DNA of 64,000 bases, taken from Agelas oroides. Its lineage: Eukaryota > Porifera > Demospongiae > Agelasida > Agelasidae. Location: contig OX422195.1 of the NCBI GenBank assembly GCA_949130485.1, positions 622,881 to 686,880 of the forward strand. Direction: 5' to 3'. Below the pieces are notes generated by a model. That model was not told where the DNA came from. It did no database searches and worked only from the letters and a program-made list of their open reading frames with translations. Positions 44,109-56,600 of this stretch are shown one piece after another; position 1 is the stretch's first letter, and each line of letters starts with the position of its first letter. Both the position numbers and the translations under genes were made by a program.

Positions 44109-45908
44109 ATGAGCAGTGGGAGGCGCATTTTGCTCCTGGCAGTGCTGCAGCTGCTTGCCCCTGCCACGCCCACCTTTGCTCAAGGCAAGTCGTGCAAGTT
44201 ATTAAACATAACAACCGTGAGTTCCACAGACTCGTATTTGGTCACGAGTCCAAAGATCTGTGGTCCTTACATAGCTAGAGTGTTTTCTAAACCTAACGGT
44301 GATTGAAGCAGATCGTCGGTTGGAGGTTGAATGGCGTGCAGTCGACCAGCCCCTCCCCCATTTGCGCACTGATAATCTCATGGGAACCGGAATGAAACAG
44401 TCGATTGTAATATCGTGAAACCTGCCTGCCATTGACATAAATACGCATGATGAGCAATGTCTACAGCAATGACACAGCTCTATAAATACCTACATGAACT
44501 TTGCACCAACACAAACTCAAGGCTAGCAAGAGCACTTTACTCCTTTCCTCTCCTCTCTCACTTGCAGGCTGTTCTTCACAGGGGGTTATAATTTCAGAGG
44601 ACAAGCTGGCGGCACTCTCCACTTGCACCACCATTACTGGTGACCTCATCGTGGGTCAGAGGGACTGCTCAGCTGTGTGCAACATAGCCAACTTCAACAT
44701 GCTCAGCTCACTGCAGGAGATACAAGGCTCTATTGTGATACAATGCTGTAACTCTCTTCAGGACATTACAGGGTTTGACCAGCTGCACACCATTGCGGGG
44801 TCCCTCGTTGTTTACTACAACCAAAACCTGCAGAGGATCAGTGGATTTGGTATGCTTAGGAACGTGACAAGTGTTGAGATTAGCAACAACGAAAACTTGC
44901 AGACGATATCTGGGTTTGGTCAGTTGAACCTCATCAATGGATACTTGCAAATGGACAGAAACACAGCTCTTCTGGACTTGGAAGGATTTAGTAATCTGCG
45001 AGTCCTTGGTGGGGAGACGTTAGTCCTGGGACATGCGCTGACTGTACTCTACAACACTAACCTCACCACCCTCGCTGGACTGAGGGGACTTAACGCCATT
45101 AACTATGGAACTGTGCACATTGAGGGGAACACGCTACTCTGCTATGCTGGGTACCCACAGTGGACAGTGGGGTCTTACCCTGCCCGTCCACCCGAGGGGG
45201 ACAGGGGGATTGACTGGAGGACAAAGTTGAACATGTCTTCCGTCCCTTCCTGGCAGTACAGTTGGAACATTGGGGGATTCCCCACTCTTGTGGTACAGAA
45301 CAATGCCAACTATACCAGCTGTGGTAAGTACCAAAAATTACCTCTGAGTTTCTCCCCACCACCCCCCCCCCCCCCATAGCCTACGTAGCCCCTCGTATGT
45401 ACCTATGCTCATTTCTTCTTTACATGTGAAAGAGCTTGGATTCAAGGCTACTACCACATACATACATCCTTTCCAACTTTTCTTCCCTGCACCACCAACA
45501 CACACACACACACACACACACACAGTGTCTGCCTCCTGTCACTCATCCTGTCCACCCGGAGCCGGATGTCTGGGACCCAATGATCGAACCCTCTGCGGCA
45601 CATGCCCACAATCCACCAACATATGTTCCATTGGACCAGCCCCCACCCCCCCATCATGTGATCCAACCCCCATTCCCTGGTGGCCTCCCACCCAGCTGCC
45701 ATATTCCGCTGTCTTTGGAGTGTTTTTCACGTTCATTGCTATTGTTGTTCTTGCTGTGCTCGTAGTGTTGGTGATTGTCGGTGTCAAACTGTACAAGCGG
45801 TTGAAGGAGAGTCGGAAAGGAAGCTTTGACATCAGTGTAAGCTAGTTATTTCAAGTTTCGTCATCATTGTAACATTAATGGGACATTGTCCTGTGCATGC
45901 ACACGCAT

Positions 45909-45963
<55 letters not shown>

Positions 45964-48900
45964 AAACAGCTAAGCTCCTCCGAGTCTGGTAACTCCACAG
46001 GGATTGAGCTCATACCCCAAGGAGACTATCGCTCAGCCAAGAAAGCCTCTCTAACAAGCAAGACTACAACATCAGACATGATAGCTGAACCCACCCCACA
46101 GGGTGGAAGCTACAGTGGTAAAGGTATGAAGAAGGCTCCCGAACTGGACTCAGTTGTGATATCAAGCTACCACCAAAAGCCAGATTCCATACCAGCCCCA
46201 CAATCTGGCACGGCACAAGAGAAACCACCCCCCACCAGGACCGGCAAGCAGGCCCCTACGGCTCTTTCATCAAAGCAACAGACGAAACCATCAAAGGCTA
46301 GCCCTACGGTGATGGCTAGCCACCAGCAGAAGACAGGAGTCCCTCCTGCAGCTGATGAAAGTACAGACAGCACCCCGAAAGGTCAGTGTTGATTGATCAT
46401 GTTTACTGTCATGCAGTAAACGAGAAACAACAACAACACTTTTGTTTTGTTGTATACTGTCATGCAGTAAACACGAACCCATGAGAAACAACAACAACAA
46501 CACTTTTGTTTTGTTGTATACTGTCATGCAGTAAACACGAACCCATGAGAAACAACAACAACAACACTTTTGTTTTGTTGTATACTGTCATGCAGTAAAC
46601 ACGAACCCATGAGAAACAACAACAACAACACTTTTGTTTTGTTGTATACTGTCATGCAGTAAACACGAACCCATGAGAAACAACAACAACAACACTTTTG
46701 TTTTGTTGTTTACTGTCATGCAGTAAACACGAACCCATGAGAAACAACAACAACAACACTTTTGTTTTGTTGTTTACTGTCATGCAGTAAACACGAACCC
46801 ATGAGAAACAACAACAACAACACTTTTGTTTTGTTTTATGTTGCAGACGAGAACTCAGAGATTCCCATGAACTTTCCTCGAGATCAGCTCAAACTGTTGA
46901 AAGAATTTGGAACAGGAGACTTTGGAAAGGTACATACGTTCGTAGGCCGTACTCCTTTCCCTCCCTCTGCTTCACCACTTGACGATGTATCCGCAGTGAC
47001 TCACATACATCTTCCACTCCACCATCTCACACTAACCACCACAGGTCCACCAAGCTGAAGCTAAGAAGATCGTCCCTGGACAAAAGAAAACTTCCGTCAT
47101 GGTGAAGGTATGTGGAGTGCAGAGGTACGTAGGAGCCAAGTACAACGTAGAGACATGTTGGTTTATTGTCTCATGATACAGCAACTGAAGAGTGGTGCTA
47201 CGAGAGAGGAGCGTGAAGCCTTCCTTCGTCCAGTGGAAGCCATGAAGTATGCAAGAAATAAGCAGACTCAGTGTTGTCAGCAATACTTTACTTCACTGTA
47301 TATAAACCTCTGACCATGTAGTCACATGACTGTCACATGACCATCACATGCCTGTCACGTGACCATCACATGCCTGTCACATGACCATCACATGCCTGTC
47401 CCATTATATATGACTTTCACATCAAATGGTTTTCCCCCCACACTCCCTCAGGGTTCTGAGACACCCCAACGTTCTCTCGTTACTGGGTGTGTGCTCCGAG
47501 GGGCCTACCCTGATGGTGCTGCTGGAGTACTGTGCCCAAGGGAACTTCAAGACCTACCTGGTGCGCAAGAGACCAGAGGCAGCCACAGTAAAGGAGAGCG
47601 GGCTGATGACAAGGATGATAACAGACATGGCTAAAGGGCTCATGTACCTGCACAGCATGAACATTGCACACAAGTACGCCATTTAAATTTGAGAGTCTTG
47701 CAAGATATATTGACTGGGAATCTCATCTTTGGTGCTAGTTTGTATTTTGGTGAATTTTTACTCTGTTTTTTGCCTACAGTGACTTTGCAGCACGCACCTG
47801 TTTGGTGATGGGCAACAACACTGTGAAGTTAGGGGACTACGGTCTCACAAGACAGATCTTCAAGGCAAGAAAGAAATTAGTTTGTGTCATACCCCTCCAT
47901 TTACTTCCTTACCCTTCCACTCCCTCACAGGAGGACTACTACTCTCGTAGCCCCAACCAGCAGGCATGGCCCATTCGCTGGATGGCTCCAGAACAGATTG
48001 TGATCCAGGCCAGGAACATCCTCAAATCCATGCCAGCCTCCATGGCTGGAAATATTTGGTGAGAAGCTCACTGTTTTGCTCTGGAATGCATGTTCTGTAG
48101 TCTCAAGAGCGCATGATGACGTCATTTTCATTCCGGAGGGAAGACTTCCCCCCTCCGCAATAAAAATGACGTCATCATGCACTCTTGGTAGTCTACATTA
48201 TATTATTCATTATGGTACCAGCCTTGCTACATAGCTGGTCACATGATGTATCACATGACCTCTACCCTCCTAGCCTCGTTCCCAGGCCTTCCCCGGCTCC
48301 AGTTTTTGATCGCTTGCAGTATGCAAAAACGAACTGCAAGCGATCAAAAACTGGAGGCAGAGAAGGCCTGGGAACAAGGCTATACCCTCCTATGGCCCAT
48401 TAGTCACAAGACCTATCACATGACCCCCCTCCTATGGCTTCACTGGTCACAAGACTTATCACATGACCCCCCTCCTATGGCTTCACTGGTCACAAGACCT
48501 ATCACATGACCCCCCTCCTATGGCTTCACTGGTCACAAGACTTATCACATGACCCCCCTCCTATGGCTTCACTGGTCACAAGACCTATCACATGACCCCC
48601 CTCCTATGGCTTCACTGGTCACAAGACTTATCACATGACCCCCTCCTATGGCTTCACTGGTCACAAGACCTATCACATGACCCCCCTCCTATGGCTTCAC
48701 TGGTCACAAGACTTATCACATGAAACTTCCTGGCTCTCTCCTATATATGCAGGTCATTTGGTGTAGCACTGTGGGAGGTCTTTAGTTTTGCCCAGTGGCC
48801 GTATGAAGACTTGAGCAATGAAGAGGTCATCCAGACCCTGAAGAGCACGGGCAAGTGCACCTTGGAAAATCCCTTCAGGCCCAGGGAATCCCTTGCCCCA

Positions 48901-50195
48901 ATGTGAGTCCACAAAGTGACGTAACTCAATCAATACTGTCCCATAATATGCTATGAGTGTGTGGATAGGCCATACCCACTTTAGCTAACATGTCAATCAT
49001 CTTTCGTTGCACTTAGGCGCACTTTGAAATTCATGCTGCCCCCTTCTACACCTCATGCAGGTTTGCGATAGCACAGCTGTGTTGGCAGTCAGCGGAGGAG
49101 AGACCTTCGATGGAAGAACTGTTTGATAAAATACAGAACTTTGGAGGAAAGAAAGCTCAACCAGGAGTGGTGCCACTATCCTCCGTTAAGCAGCGTCAGG
49201 AGCCTAGGAGACAGTCTGGTCAACCATCCGAGTCCAGGAGACTCTCTGGCCAACCACGAGAGTCCAGGAGACTCTCCGGCCAACCACGAGAGTCCAAAAG
49301 ACTGTCTGGCCAGGGGTACAAACCCAGGAGACCGGCTCCCAAAAAGCCAGAAGGGAGGGTGAGAAGAGGCAGCGAAGAGCCACTGATAACCAACAGCTCT
49401 CTTTCCATGGAACAAGAGGACGTGTTTTCAGAGCGATCAATGTCACAGGACAGCACCATGAGTTTGAAGTTTCCCCAAAAGAAAGAAATAACACAAAAAT
49501 GGGAACGGACATCGAGTGCTGATCCATTGATACCCAGCTCAAATTCCGAGAACAATGCTGTAAAAATTGACTCGGCAAAACCTGTTGACACAATTCTAGA
49601 AGAGGAAGCCCAGGATCTGGAGCTCCCAGCCTCAAAGCCAAAGTATTCGTTCCAAGACGAAGAGGGAAATGACATTGATGGTTTAGGATCAAGTCCAATC
49701 GTTCTGGACCTTGGGGCATCACAGGATAGCCCCGAAGAAGATGGCCAAATGGACGACAGTGGTGGTGGTGGAGACCAAGACGACTTTATTCTTGAGCCAC
49801 CTGCAGATTTCAGTCAGTCCAGTTTGGATAAAGAAACAGAAGAAGTCAAATCTAAAGATCAAACGATGGAACTTGTGGCAGGCAGTGATGGAAATGAAGT
49901 GTTCTTTAATTTCGGGGCAGAAGAGGAGGAAGATGAAGACAGTCCTCTCATGATGAGGAAAGTAAGTGCTGATTCTGGTCCCAACTTTAATCAAATTGCT
50001 GAAAGAACTAAGACAGGAAGAAATGCAGATACAAAAAAGATCAAGAGGGCAGGTAGCAAAACAAAGGGCAAGACAAATCCAGCTTGGCTGGTTGAGGAAG
50101 ACCAGTTTGACCAGTTTGACTATCAAGATGCGCTAGAAGAAGAGGACTTACCCGAGGTAGTGTACGATGAAGAAGTCGCTGCACTAATATGGTGA
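44109..50195 (+). CDS. Receptor-L-domain transmembrane protein with LMTK-like (pseudo)kinase
   Basis: Exons 44109-44184, 44568-45323, 45526-45836, 45970-46381, 46847-46929, 47045-47107, 47182-47246, 47452-47673, 47780-47864, 47931-48058, 48753-48902 and 49061-50195 join in frame to 1,161 residues. Order: signal peptide (ILLLAVLQLLAPATPTFAQ); receptor-L-like repeats (DITGFDQLHTIAGSLVVYYN, ISGFGMLRNVTSVEISNNEN); a Cys-rich segment; one membrane helix (FGVFFTFIAIVVLAVLVVLV); kinase domain; long acidic tail with LSGQPRESRR repeats. The kinase keeps the Gly loop (GTGDFGKV), VMVK Lys, WMAPE and WSFGVALWEVFS. HRD is HND (its N codon is split by an intron), the catalytic-loop Asn is Thr (DFAARTCLV), and DFG is DYG. 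DYG and overall sequence recall lemur tyrosine kinases (LMTK). It may be a pseudokinase receptor; the ligand is unknown. Introns 1 and 9 are GC-AG. Confidence 0.88.
46400..46836. repeat. 64-bp minisatellite ending at a 3' splice site
   Basis: About 6.5 copies of a unit containing TGTCATGCAGTAAACACGAA and AACAACAACACTTTTGTTTT, in the intron upstream of the first kinase exon. Each unit ends TTGTATACTGTCATGCAG; the true acceptor (GTTTTATGTTGCAG at 46846) looks like a diverged copy of the same end. Confidence 0.8.
48104..48187. mobile_element. 84-bp MITE with CRE-like TGACGTCA in both arms
   Basis: CAAGAGCGCATGATGACGTC and GACGTCATCATGCACTCTTG form near-perfect arms of about 27 bp. The outer tips match the GAGCGCAT family at 882 and 6285. 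It lies in the kinase gene intron after exon 10. Confidence 0.75.
48271..48382. mobile_element. Foldback element, TAGCCTCGTTCCCAGGCC family
   Basis: Two long arms: TAGCCTCGTTCCCAGGCC at the left, AAGGCCTGGGAACAAGGCTA at the right, with the inner block CAGTTTTTGATCGCTTGCAG present in both orientations. It is the cleanest mid-size member of the family. Confidence 0.8.
48395..48722. repeat. 42-bp minisatellite, CTATGGCTTCACTGGTCACA
   Basis: About 7.5 copies alternating ACAAGACCTATCACATGACC and ACAAGACTTATCACATGACC, so the higher-order period is 84 bp. It lies in the kinase gene intron before exon 11. Confidence 0.85.
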
Positions 50196-50377
50196 CTGAT
50201 CACACAGATACACCCACACACACACAGTTGTAAATTTGGTACATGTAGTAATACTCCACCATGCTATACATGTATATATTTTATCCCTGCCAGCCTCAAC
50301 ACGGTTGCAAGTATAAACTTTACTTCTGCACCTCTTTTACAATGGAGCTCAAGACTCAGCCATACTGCACGGTGCTA

Positions 50378-53184
50378 TTAAACATGGGGCTTTAGTACTC
50401 GAGTTGCAAGCCACTGTAAGAAGTTCAGCTTCCTCTTGGGAGCTGTTTTAGTCTCTGCCAGCGTCAGTCGATGGCCATAGTCAAACATCTTCCTCTGCTC
50501 CTAGCAATGAGGAAACATGCCACACAATAAGAAATTAGTTATGTAATGTCAGCGGGTGAGTTGTGATTTTTCTACCTCATGAAGAGCTTCTCTTAGTTCC
50601 TTATTCTCAGTCACCAGTGCTACTTGAGCTTCCAGGTCACGGCTGAGAGAACGGTGGCCTGTAAACAAAATTAACAAAAAGATTTGTTAACATTCCACCA
50701 GACAGATGTGTTGTGCTCGTCTATCAGGCACAAATTCTAAAATTTGTCTTGATCTCAAGAGTCAAGATGTCAAAACTACAGTGGAACCCCGCTTAACGAA
50801 CAAAGTCCTGACTGTCCTTCCATTCACTTCAATACTTAGAAGATGTCAAAACTATGACCTTCACAACAAATACTACAGTAACAGTAACTAATAGCTGCTG
50901 TAAGTGGTCTACTTTACCATAGTTGCTGGACCCCACGAGAGAGAGGGAGGGCAACTGTTCTCCTGGGAGGTAGTACCACAGTCCCTTGCCATGGAATGTC
51001 CATGCCTCTCTGAGATACTCAAAGTATTGTACCCGGTCCTCCAAGCCGTGGGATGAAACAGCTTCCAGAAACTTCTTTGCAAAGTGGACATACATGCAGG
51101 GAACGTGTCCAGCCACACCCCTAGCTCCATAAAAGCCATTTGCCTAAAGAAATATGAGAATCATACCACTGGCACACTTCGAGTACATACATCATTAAGC
51201 ATACAACCTGTATACACACAAATTATTGTTGTTTTAGTTAACTAAAACCAAAACTAAAATGCATTTTAGTAAGGCATAAAACCTTTTAGTAATTAAAACT
51301 AAAACTAAAACTAAAATTGATGCTGCCTTAGTCTGTTAATCAACTAAATAATTTAAAATCACCGAAAAATAGTACAACTAAAAGTACCGATATTAACCCG
51401 TTTTAGATTTAGTAATTAAAACTAAAACTAAACTAGCAATTTGAATCTGTAGCCTAATTAAACTAAAACTAAACTACTACTTCGAACATACAACACACAA
51501 ATATACCTCAGGGGAAGCTGCCAACACCTTGTAGTCACCTTGACCTTGCAATATTGCCTGGATGTACTGTGGCGGTAGATTAAAGTAGCCAGATGCAAGG
51601 TACAACTGTTCTTCTGCTCTAAGCTCTGAAAGCAACTTTTGTGTGACTACTTCATCCAGTCTAATATCATAATACCCCATCTGCACCAATGGAAATACAG
51701 CAGTATCCAGTTTTTCAGTGCTACTGGCTGTATTGCCAAGTACTTTGAGAAGTTCCGTCTCAGAAACAGTTTCCAATCTGCTCAACTCTCTCACTGCATA
51801 GCCAAGAGACTCCCTGAAGATTCTAGCTGCTTTTCTGGAGGAAAGAGGATCTGTGGAAACTGCAGAGGGTGGCTCTGTGCTACCATCTGCCTTGACCGTG
51901 AAGGAATGATTGGCAACTGTGTTCACGAGATTTGCAAAGTACTCTGCAAGATGGGGACAGTTCTTAAACTTGACGTATCGATCCTCCCTGTCAACAAAAT
52001 AGTCTCGACTCAGATTTGCCCTGGAGAAAGAAGATGCAATAATTTACTCGTTTAGTTTAGCAATGCGGAAATTGCCCACAATCAGCATTGTCAAGTCTGA
52101 AGGTCAAAGTTGACAAGTGTGCTAGCAAGCGCTGTATTACCAAGATTCCACCTAGTAACCTTTCTCTAAATCTTTTTTTTTTTTTTTGCTTTTTTTTTTT
52201 TTGCAGTGGCTTGGAAGTGAGTCTAGAATTCATCTACCAGGTGGTGCTAAGTCTGTTGTGCTGATAAAGCCTAGGAGAGTCCTACCCGCTCAAGACTACA
52301 TCATCATCAAAAAGGTATATCTTCATGTGCTGTAAGCCCATCACTTCATTGAACCTTTCAGGACCAATTCTTCTCAGCAGTCCTCTCAAGTTGGGAGTGT
52401 GGTACAAGTGAAGCTTGAAGGCTTCTCCATATCTCTGAACCAACTCCTGCAACATACTTCTTGAGTTTGGTTTGCCTCGAGACCCACGGAGGTGATCCAG
52501 TAATATGGTGCACTTGATCGCAGGCTTTGAAATACCAGAGAGTGCATCCTCTAATAGATTTACCTGACAGAGAAAACCAAAGCAAATAAAATTTACGAGA
52601 TTTTCCTTCTAACATGTGTTGCAACAAGGGATAGTCCCTTATACCGTATTGTCCCGAGCAAGCGCCCATGGGCGTCGCAGCTCGGGATCAAGGTTTTTGA
52701 TTGGTGCAAATTGTGCTCGATCATTCCCTTCTGAAGTTCTTGATCATGTGGTTCAAAGGTCAAACTGGCAGCCAGTATCGCTGATTCATTGATTTTTGCA
52801 GTTTGGAGGACGTTGATCGCTTGATCCCATTGATTGTAAATGCTTCTAAAGGGGACGTATAAGTGACTAACCCTTGTTGTAACCGATCAGTGTGTGTTCT
52901 TAATCGGCAATATACCAGTTCAGCTTCCCTGGATCCAGTGCCTAAGTACAGTGACGACCACACCACCCTCCTCTCGGCTGTTTGTACTCCATGCTGCAAA
53001 GATGACATCATAATAAAATTGAAACAAAATTTGCAAGACAAATTACACATATTTTTACCTTGAGGGCTTCATAGTACTTTCCTGGTGTGTAGATTATTTC
53101 AACATTCTTCCCAGGAAGCAGGAAAGGTCTGGAGTAGCGGCACAACCAGGAAAACTCAGACAGGGCTCCCAGCTTACCGAGCAT
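50378..53184 (-). CDS. PGS1: CDP-diacylglycerol-glycerol-3-phosphate 3-phosphatidyltransferase
   Basis: Exons 53184-53059, 52563-52286, 52020-51507, 51143-50918, 50658-50576 and 50500-50378 join in frame to 449 residues. It has the phospholipase-D-like fold of mitochondrial phosphatidylglycerophosphate synthase: first HKD-type motif LQHMKIYLFDDDVVLSGANL followed by SRDYFVDREDRY, and second motif WTFHGKGLWYYLPGE with LVGSSNYGHRSLSRDLEAQV. It makes phosphatidylglycerophosphate from CDP-diacylglycerol and glycerol-3-phosphate, the first committed step toward cardiolipin, in the mitochondrial inner membrane. An obvious targeting presequence is missing from the first exon (MLGKLGALSEFSWLCRY), so a further upstream start or a short presequence is possible. 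The length is slightly below the vertebrate protein. Convergent with the kinase gene (182 bp between stop codons). Confidence 0.95.
51230..51480. repeat. AACTAAAACTAAA-rich intronic block
   Basis: Several runs of (AACTAA)n alternating with TTTTAGTAATTAAAACTAAA, in the PGS1 intron after exon 3. Partial self-complementarity (TTTTAGTTAACTAAAA) suggests a small AT-rich inverted-repeat element. Confidence 0.55.
52623..52878. mobile_element. MITE, AACAAGGGATAGTC tips (PGS1 intron 1)
   Basis: AACAAGGGATAGTCCCTTAT at the left is opposed by TATAAGTGACTAACCCTTGT at the right. A GATCAAGGTTTTTGATTGG region and a GACCTTTGACC-like block (reverse complement present) lie inside. A related copy with the same tips lies at 61626-61898. 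Confidence 0.65.
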
Positions 53185-53618
53185 CTCCTAGCATAATCCC
53201 TAAGACGCTTCTAAATATACGAAAGTAATAGTTACTTGTAATTATCTTTTGGTAATTCTTGCTTGTGTTGCTAGGCAACTAATGAAGCAGCTAATCACCA
53301 TGGCGCAGGCACTTGTGGCTCGCTTCGAGGAATCTCCTTTCAGCCCGTGGGGATTGTCGCGAGGGACCTCTGCGTCGTTGCTAGATGCATCACCAAGGTG
53401 TATCCTTGAACTCTTTTGCGCGAAAGAGAAGCCGTGATAATTTACTCTTTTTCTCACTTTGTAATTTACTATACGAGCCCCGCCCAGGTGTGGCTGTGTT
53501 TGTCTGTTGTCCTTAGCTTGGTTCAGTTCAGAGTGTCGGTTGCATTGGTTCAGTGAATTCTCAAGTTATTGAACGTGGGCTGCAGAGCCAAGACTCTCTT
53601 CCTCTTCTGGTCGCAGAC
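53185..53618. promoter_or_regulatory. Divergent promoter region, PGS1 / FAM227 gene
   Basis: 434 bp between the divergent start codons. It includes an open frame of 45 codons from ATG 53300 to TGA 53437 with no recognisable domain; it could be an upstream ORF or a spurious frame. I see no distinct TATA box. Confidence 0.4.
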
Positions 53619-56600
53619 ATGCAGCGAGCAAAGGCAGGGACAGCACCAAGAAAAGCAGTCAGCCAACCCCGTGCTCACAAGCCAGACCAATCTCAAGATC
53701 ATAAGGTACAATGTACACTTGCTTCATACAGCATGTGAACTTTGGCTGAGAATATTTTTATGTCCTCGACAGATCACACTGAGTCCAGAAAAGCAGTCGG
53801 ATGCAAAATTGATTGAGGTATTAGATTGTAGTCAATATATGCATAGATAGTGGAGTGATTTATGGCACCAGTTTGACTATAACAATTGATTTTTCAACAA
53901 TCTCCTCTTCAGTTTGCAACCTTCCCAGGGTTCAGTCCAGCTCACCCCACCCCACTGCCCCACGGCATGTTGACCCTTGATCAAATGAGACGGGTCACAT
54001 GGGCACAGACCAGCTTGGCCATCAAGGTGACTTTACATGCAATGAAGAGTGTTATAGCCCATGCTTGTATTTGAGCTGTAAACATTGAACTCTTTGAACC
54101 CAGCATGATGGCTACCGAGAGTACTGGAAGAAGATATTTTACTCCCCAACTTCACAGGCTATCTTCCAGGTAATTTACAAGTATGGTTATTTTAAGCCAG
54201 CAAGCTAATTCTCTACACCCCATGCAGGATACATTCTGGTGGTTCTTTCTGCACAAATACCAGGTAGGGTATAACTAACTAAAGCATGTGAACTGCACTG
54301 CATGCATAGCTTTATGTTAGCTTCCACTGGGTTCCATCTTGCCCGCTCTGCAGCACAATCAGGAAGTTCAGAAGCTGTTGTTTGGAAGAGTTGCTGTCAA
54401 CTATGTCAAGCTGATTTTTGGGCTCACTGAAGAGAGATGGAGAGATGTATTCTTCAAGGTAAGGCCTAATGGTTGTGTCCGAGAGCACAACTTAGTTCCT
54501 ACCACAAGCTGAACAGATGTGCACAACCAGTGAATTGCACAAAGATTTCTTACTCAGTTATGTGTGCTTTACTTGCACATGCACAGTCTTATCCTGATGT
54601 GATAGCACAGTGTGTGTACTCCACTTTCATCTACGCCTTCCCCACCTCCTGGAACAACTTTGATGATGATTTCAAGAATGAGCTCTGTAACACAATCTCC
54701 TTGTGGCAAGTTGGTGAGTGGTATGTGACTCTATCCATGGTAAAAAGTGATCCAACCTTTTGTCTTGGCTTGCAGGCACACAGACGGTGCCAGATTCCTG
54801 GCAGAAGTGGAACCTAGCTCAACTTGAGCCTCCCAACCTTCTGAAGCATGTCAGCAAGAAGGAGAAGTCACCCAAATCACCTCCAAAACGTAATGGGGAA
54901 ATTAAAATTGCAATGCTAACTCTCTTATTATTACACATGCTGATTTACACCTCAGGGTTCAATCTGGGTGCTTTGGTGAGAAAAGCCAAGGAGAAAGAGA
55001 GGAGTGCTAACTGGAAAACATTCCCAAGGATCAATGAACTGACTCAGTATGGGCTTGGTGTAAGCTTCTCTACCCTTGCTTCATCTGCTTCAAAGCAAGA
55101 AACGCCACTTTCATGCTCAAGTAAAGTGAATAGCAGAGAAGCTGAGTGTAAGGCAGTATCAATAGCACAGTTGGAGAGTGCCCTCACTGTTGAAAGCCAG
55201 AGACTGCAGCAGCTACGACTGCAGAGGGGTGGTGTCCAGACACATGGAGAGACGACTCCTCCCACAGAGAGCACTGCTACCCAGCAGAGGAGAATCGAGG
55301 TGGCTAAGGAACAACTTGTGGATCTGAAGAAGACACTTGAGCTCAAGAAGGTGCAGCAGGAGGCAAAGAAGGGGAGAGCTGCAACTGCAAGCTACAATGT
55401 AGGAAAATCTGAAACAACACTAAAGTTTCCTGCCCCAGCACAAGTGCAGCAGGCTTCTCAGCAACCAAAACAGAAGAGTGCAGCTCACCCTCTATCCTCT
55501 TCAGCACCCCAGAAAGACAAGCTGTATCAGACAGTACGGACTAAGATTCAACAGCAATCCACTCAGCTCCAGAAGCCATCATCACCATCTTCCCACCTGA
55601 GACAACAGACTCCAGGTCAGAGTCGGCCAAAGATAACACCTGTCCCTTTTCCTCCAAAACAACAGCAGCAGCTAGCTGAACAGAGAACAGCAGCTCAACT
55701 GACAAAAGCCCAGGTATCAAGGTCATCAAATCTTGGTGCTGTCAGTTCATCTCATAAAGGAGATCAAACCAGACAGCCAGGAGCCACTGCAGGCAAGGAG
55801 GGAGCAGCTGCCAAGTCCAGTGGTCGTGATCATGTGGAAGGCAGTGGTGGGACCTGGAAGGAGAAGGCACTCGCACTGAGAAAGAAGAACGAGGAGGTTA
55901 GAGTCACACAGATGAGCCTAAAGATTGATTCCATGCACCTGCAGTTTAAACCCAGGCCTTTTACCTTGCCCAGTGTTTATCATGTGCAGTAGTGGTATGA
56001 GGCTAGCTGTTGGGCTATTAATTTACATAAAACTTGGTTATAATCTCATTGCTGCAGTCCTCTGTCCCCACTACTGGTCCCAAGTTTAACCATGTGGTGT
56101 TTGATGTCTGTGGGCACAGCCCGCTGGTGAAGCACTACCTCCAGGAGAGAAGACTCAGCTATGACACCAGATACTCCCTACTCATGAAAAGGACAGAGAT
56201 TAGACAACAGCCACCATATCCCCTCACATAAAATAAGCATAAAACTCAATCTTTTGTCTAAGCAGAAATGATACACCCTATGTACATATGTAGTCTCATG
56301 GGGGAGGGGATCAGTCACACTGGATGCTCCTTGACTCCTCCCAACGTCCAATGCTCCAACATATGAGGAACTACTCCACGAGTCAATCCAGGTCGAGAAG
56401 AAGAACCGGGCACAGTTCAAGAAGTAAGTGCACAACTGTACCAACTCTCTAGGCACTGAATGTAATGTGTAGCACTACTAGTGCTAATACACATCACTAT
56501 TCCCATCCAAGACAATATGCTCGGCAGAAGCAAGCAATAGCTCGATCTCAACAAGAAAGGAAGAGGGCTATGGCACAGCATGAACAGTAAGCAGCTACTA

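Noticed and set aside
47865-47930. Intron retention after the DYG exon of the kinase
   Set aside because: The frame is open for a stretch, but excising it as a GC-AG intron restores the activation loop QIFK|EDYYS expected for LMTK-like kinases.
49204-49722. Minus-strand frame opposite the kinase tail
   Set aside because: Shadow of the plus-strand cytoplasmic tail, whose frame continues directly from the kinase domain.
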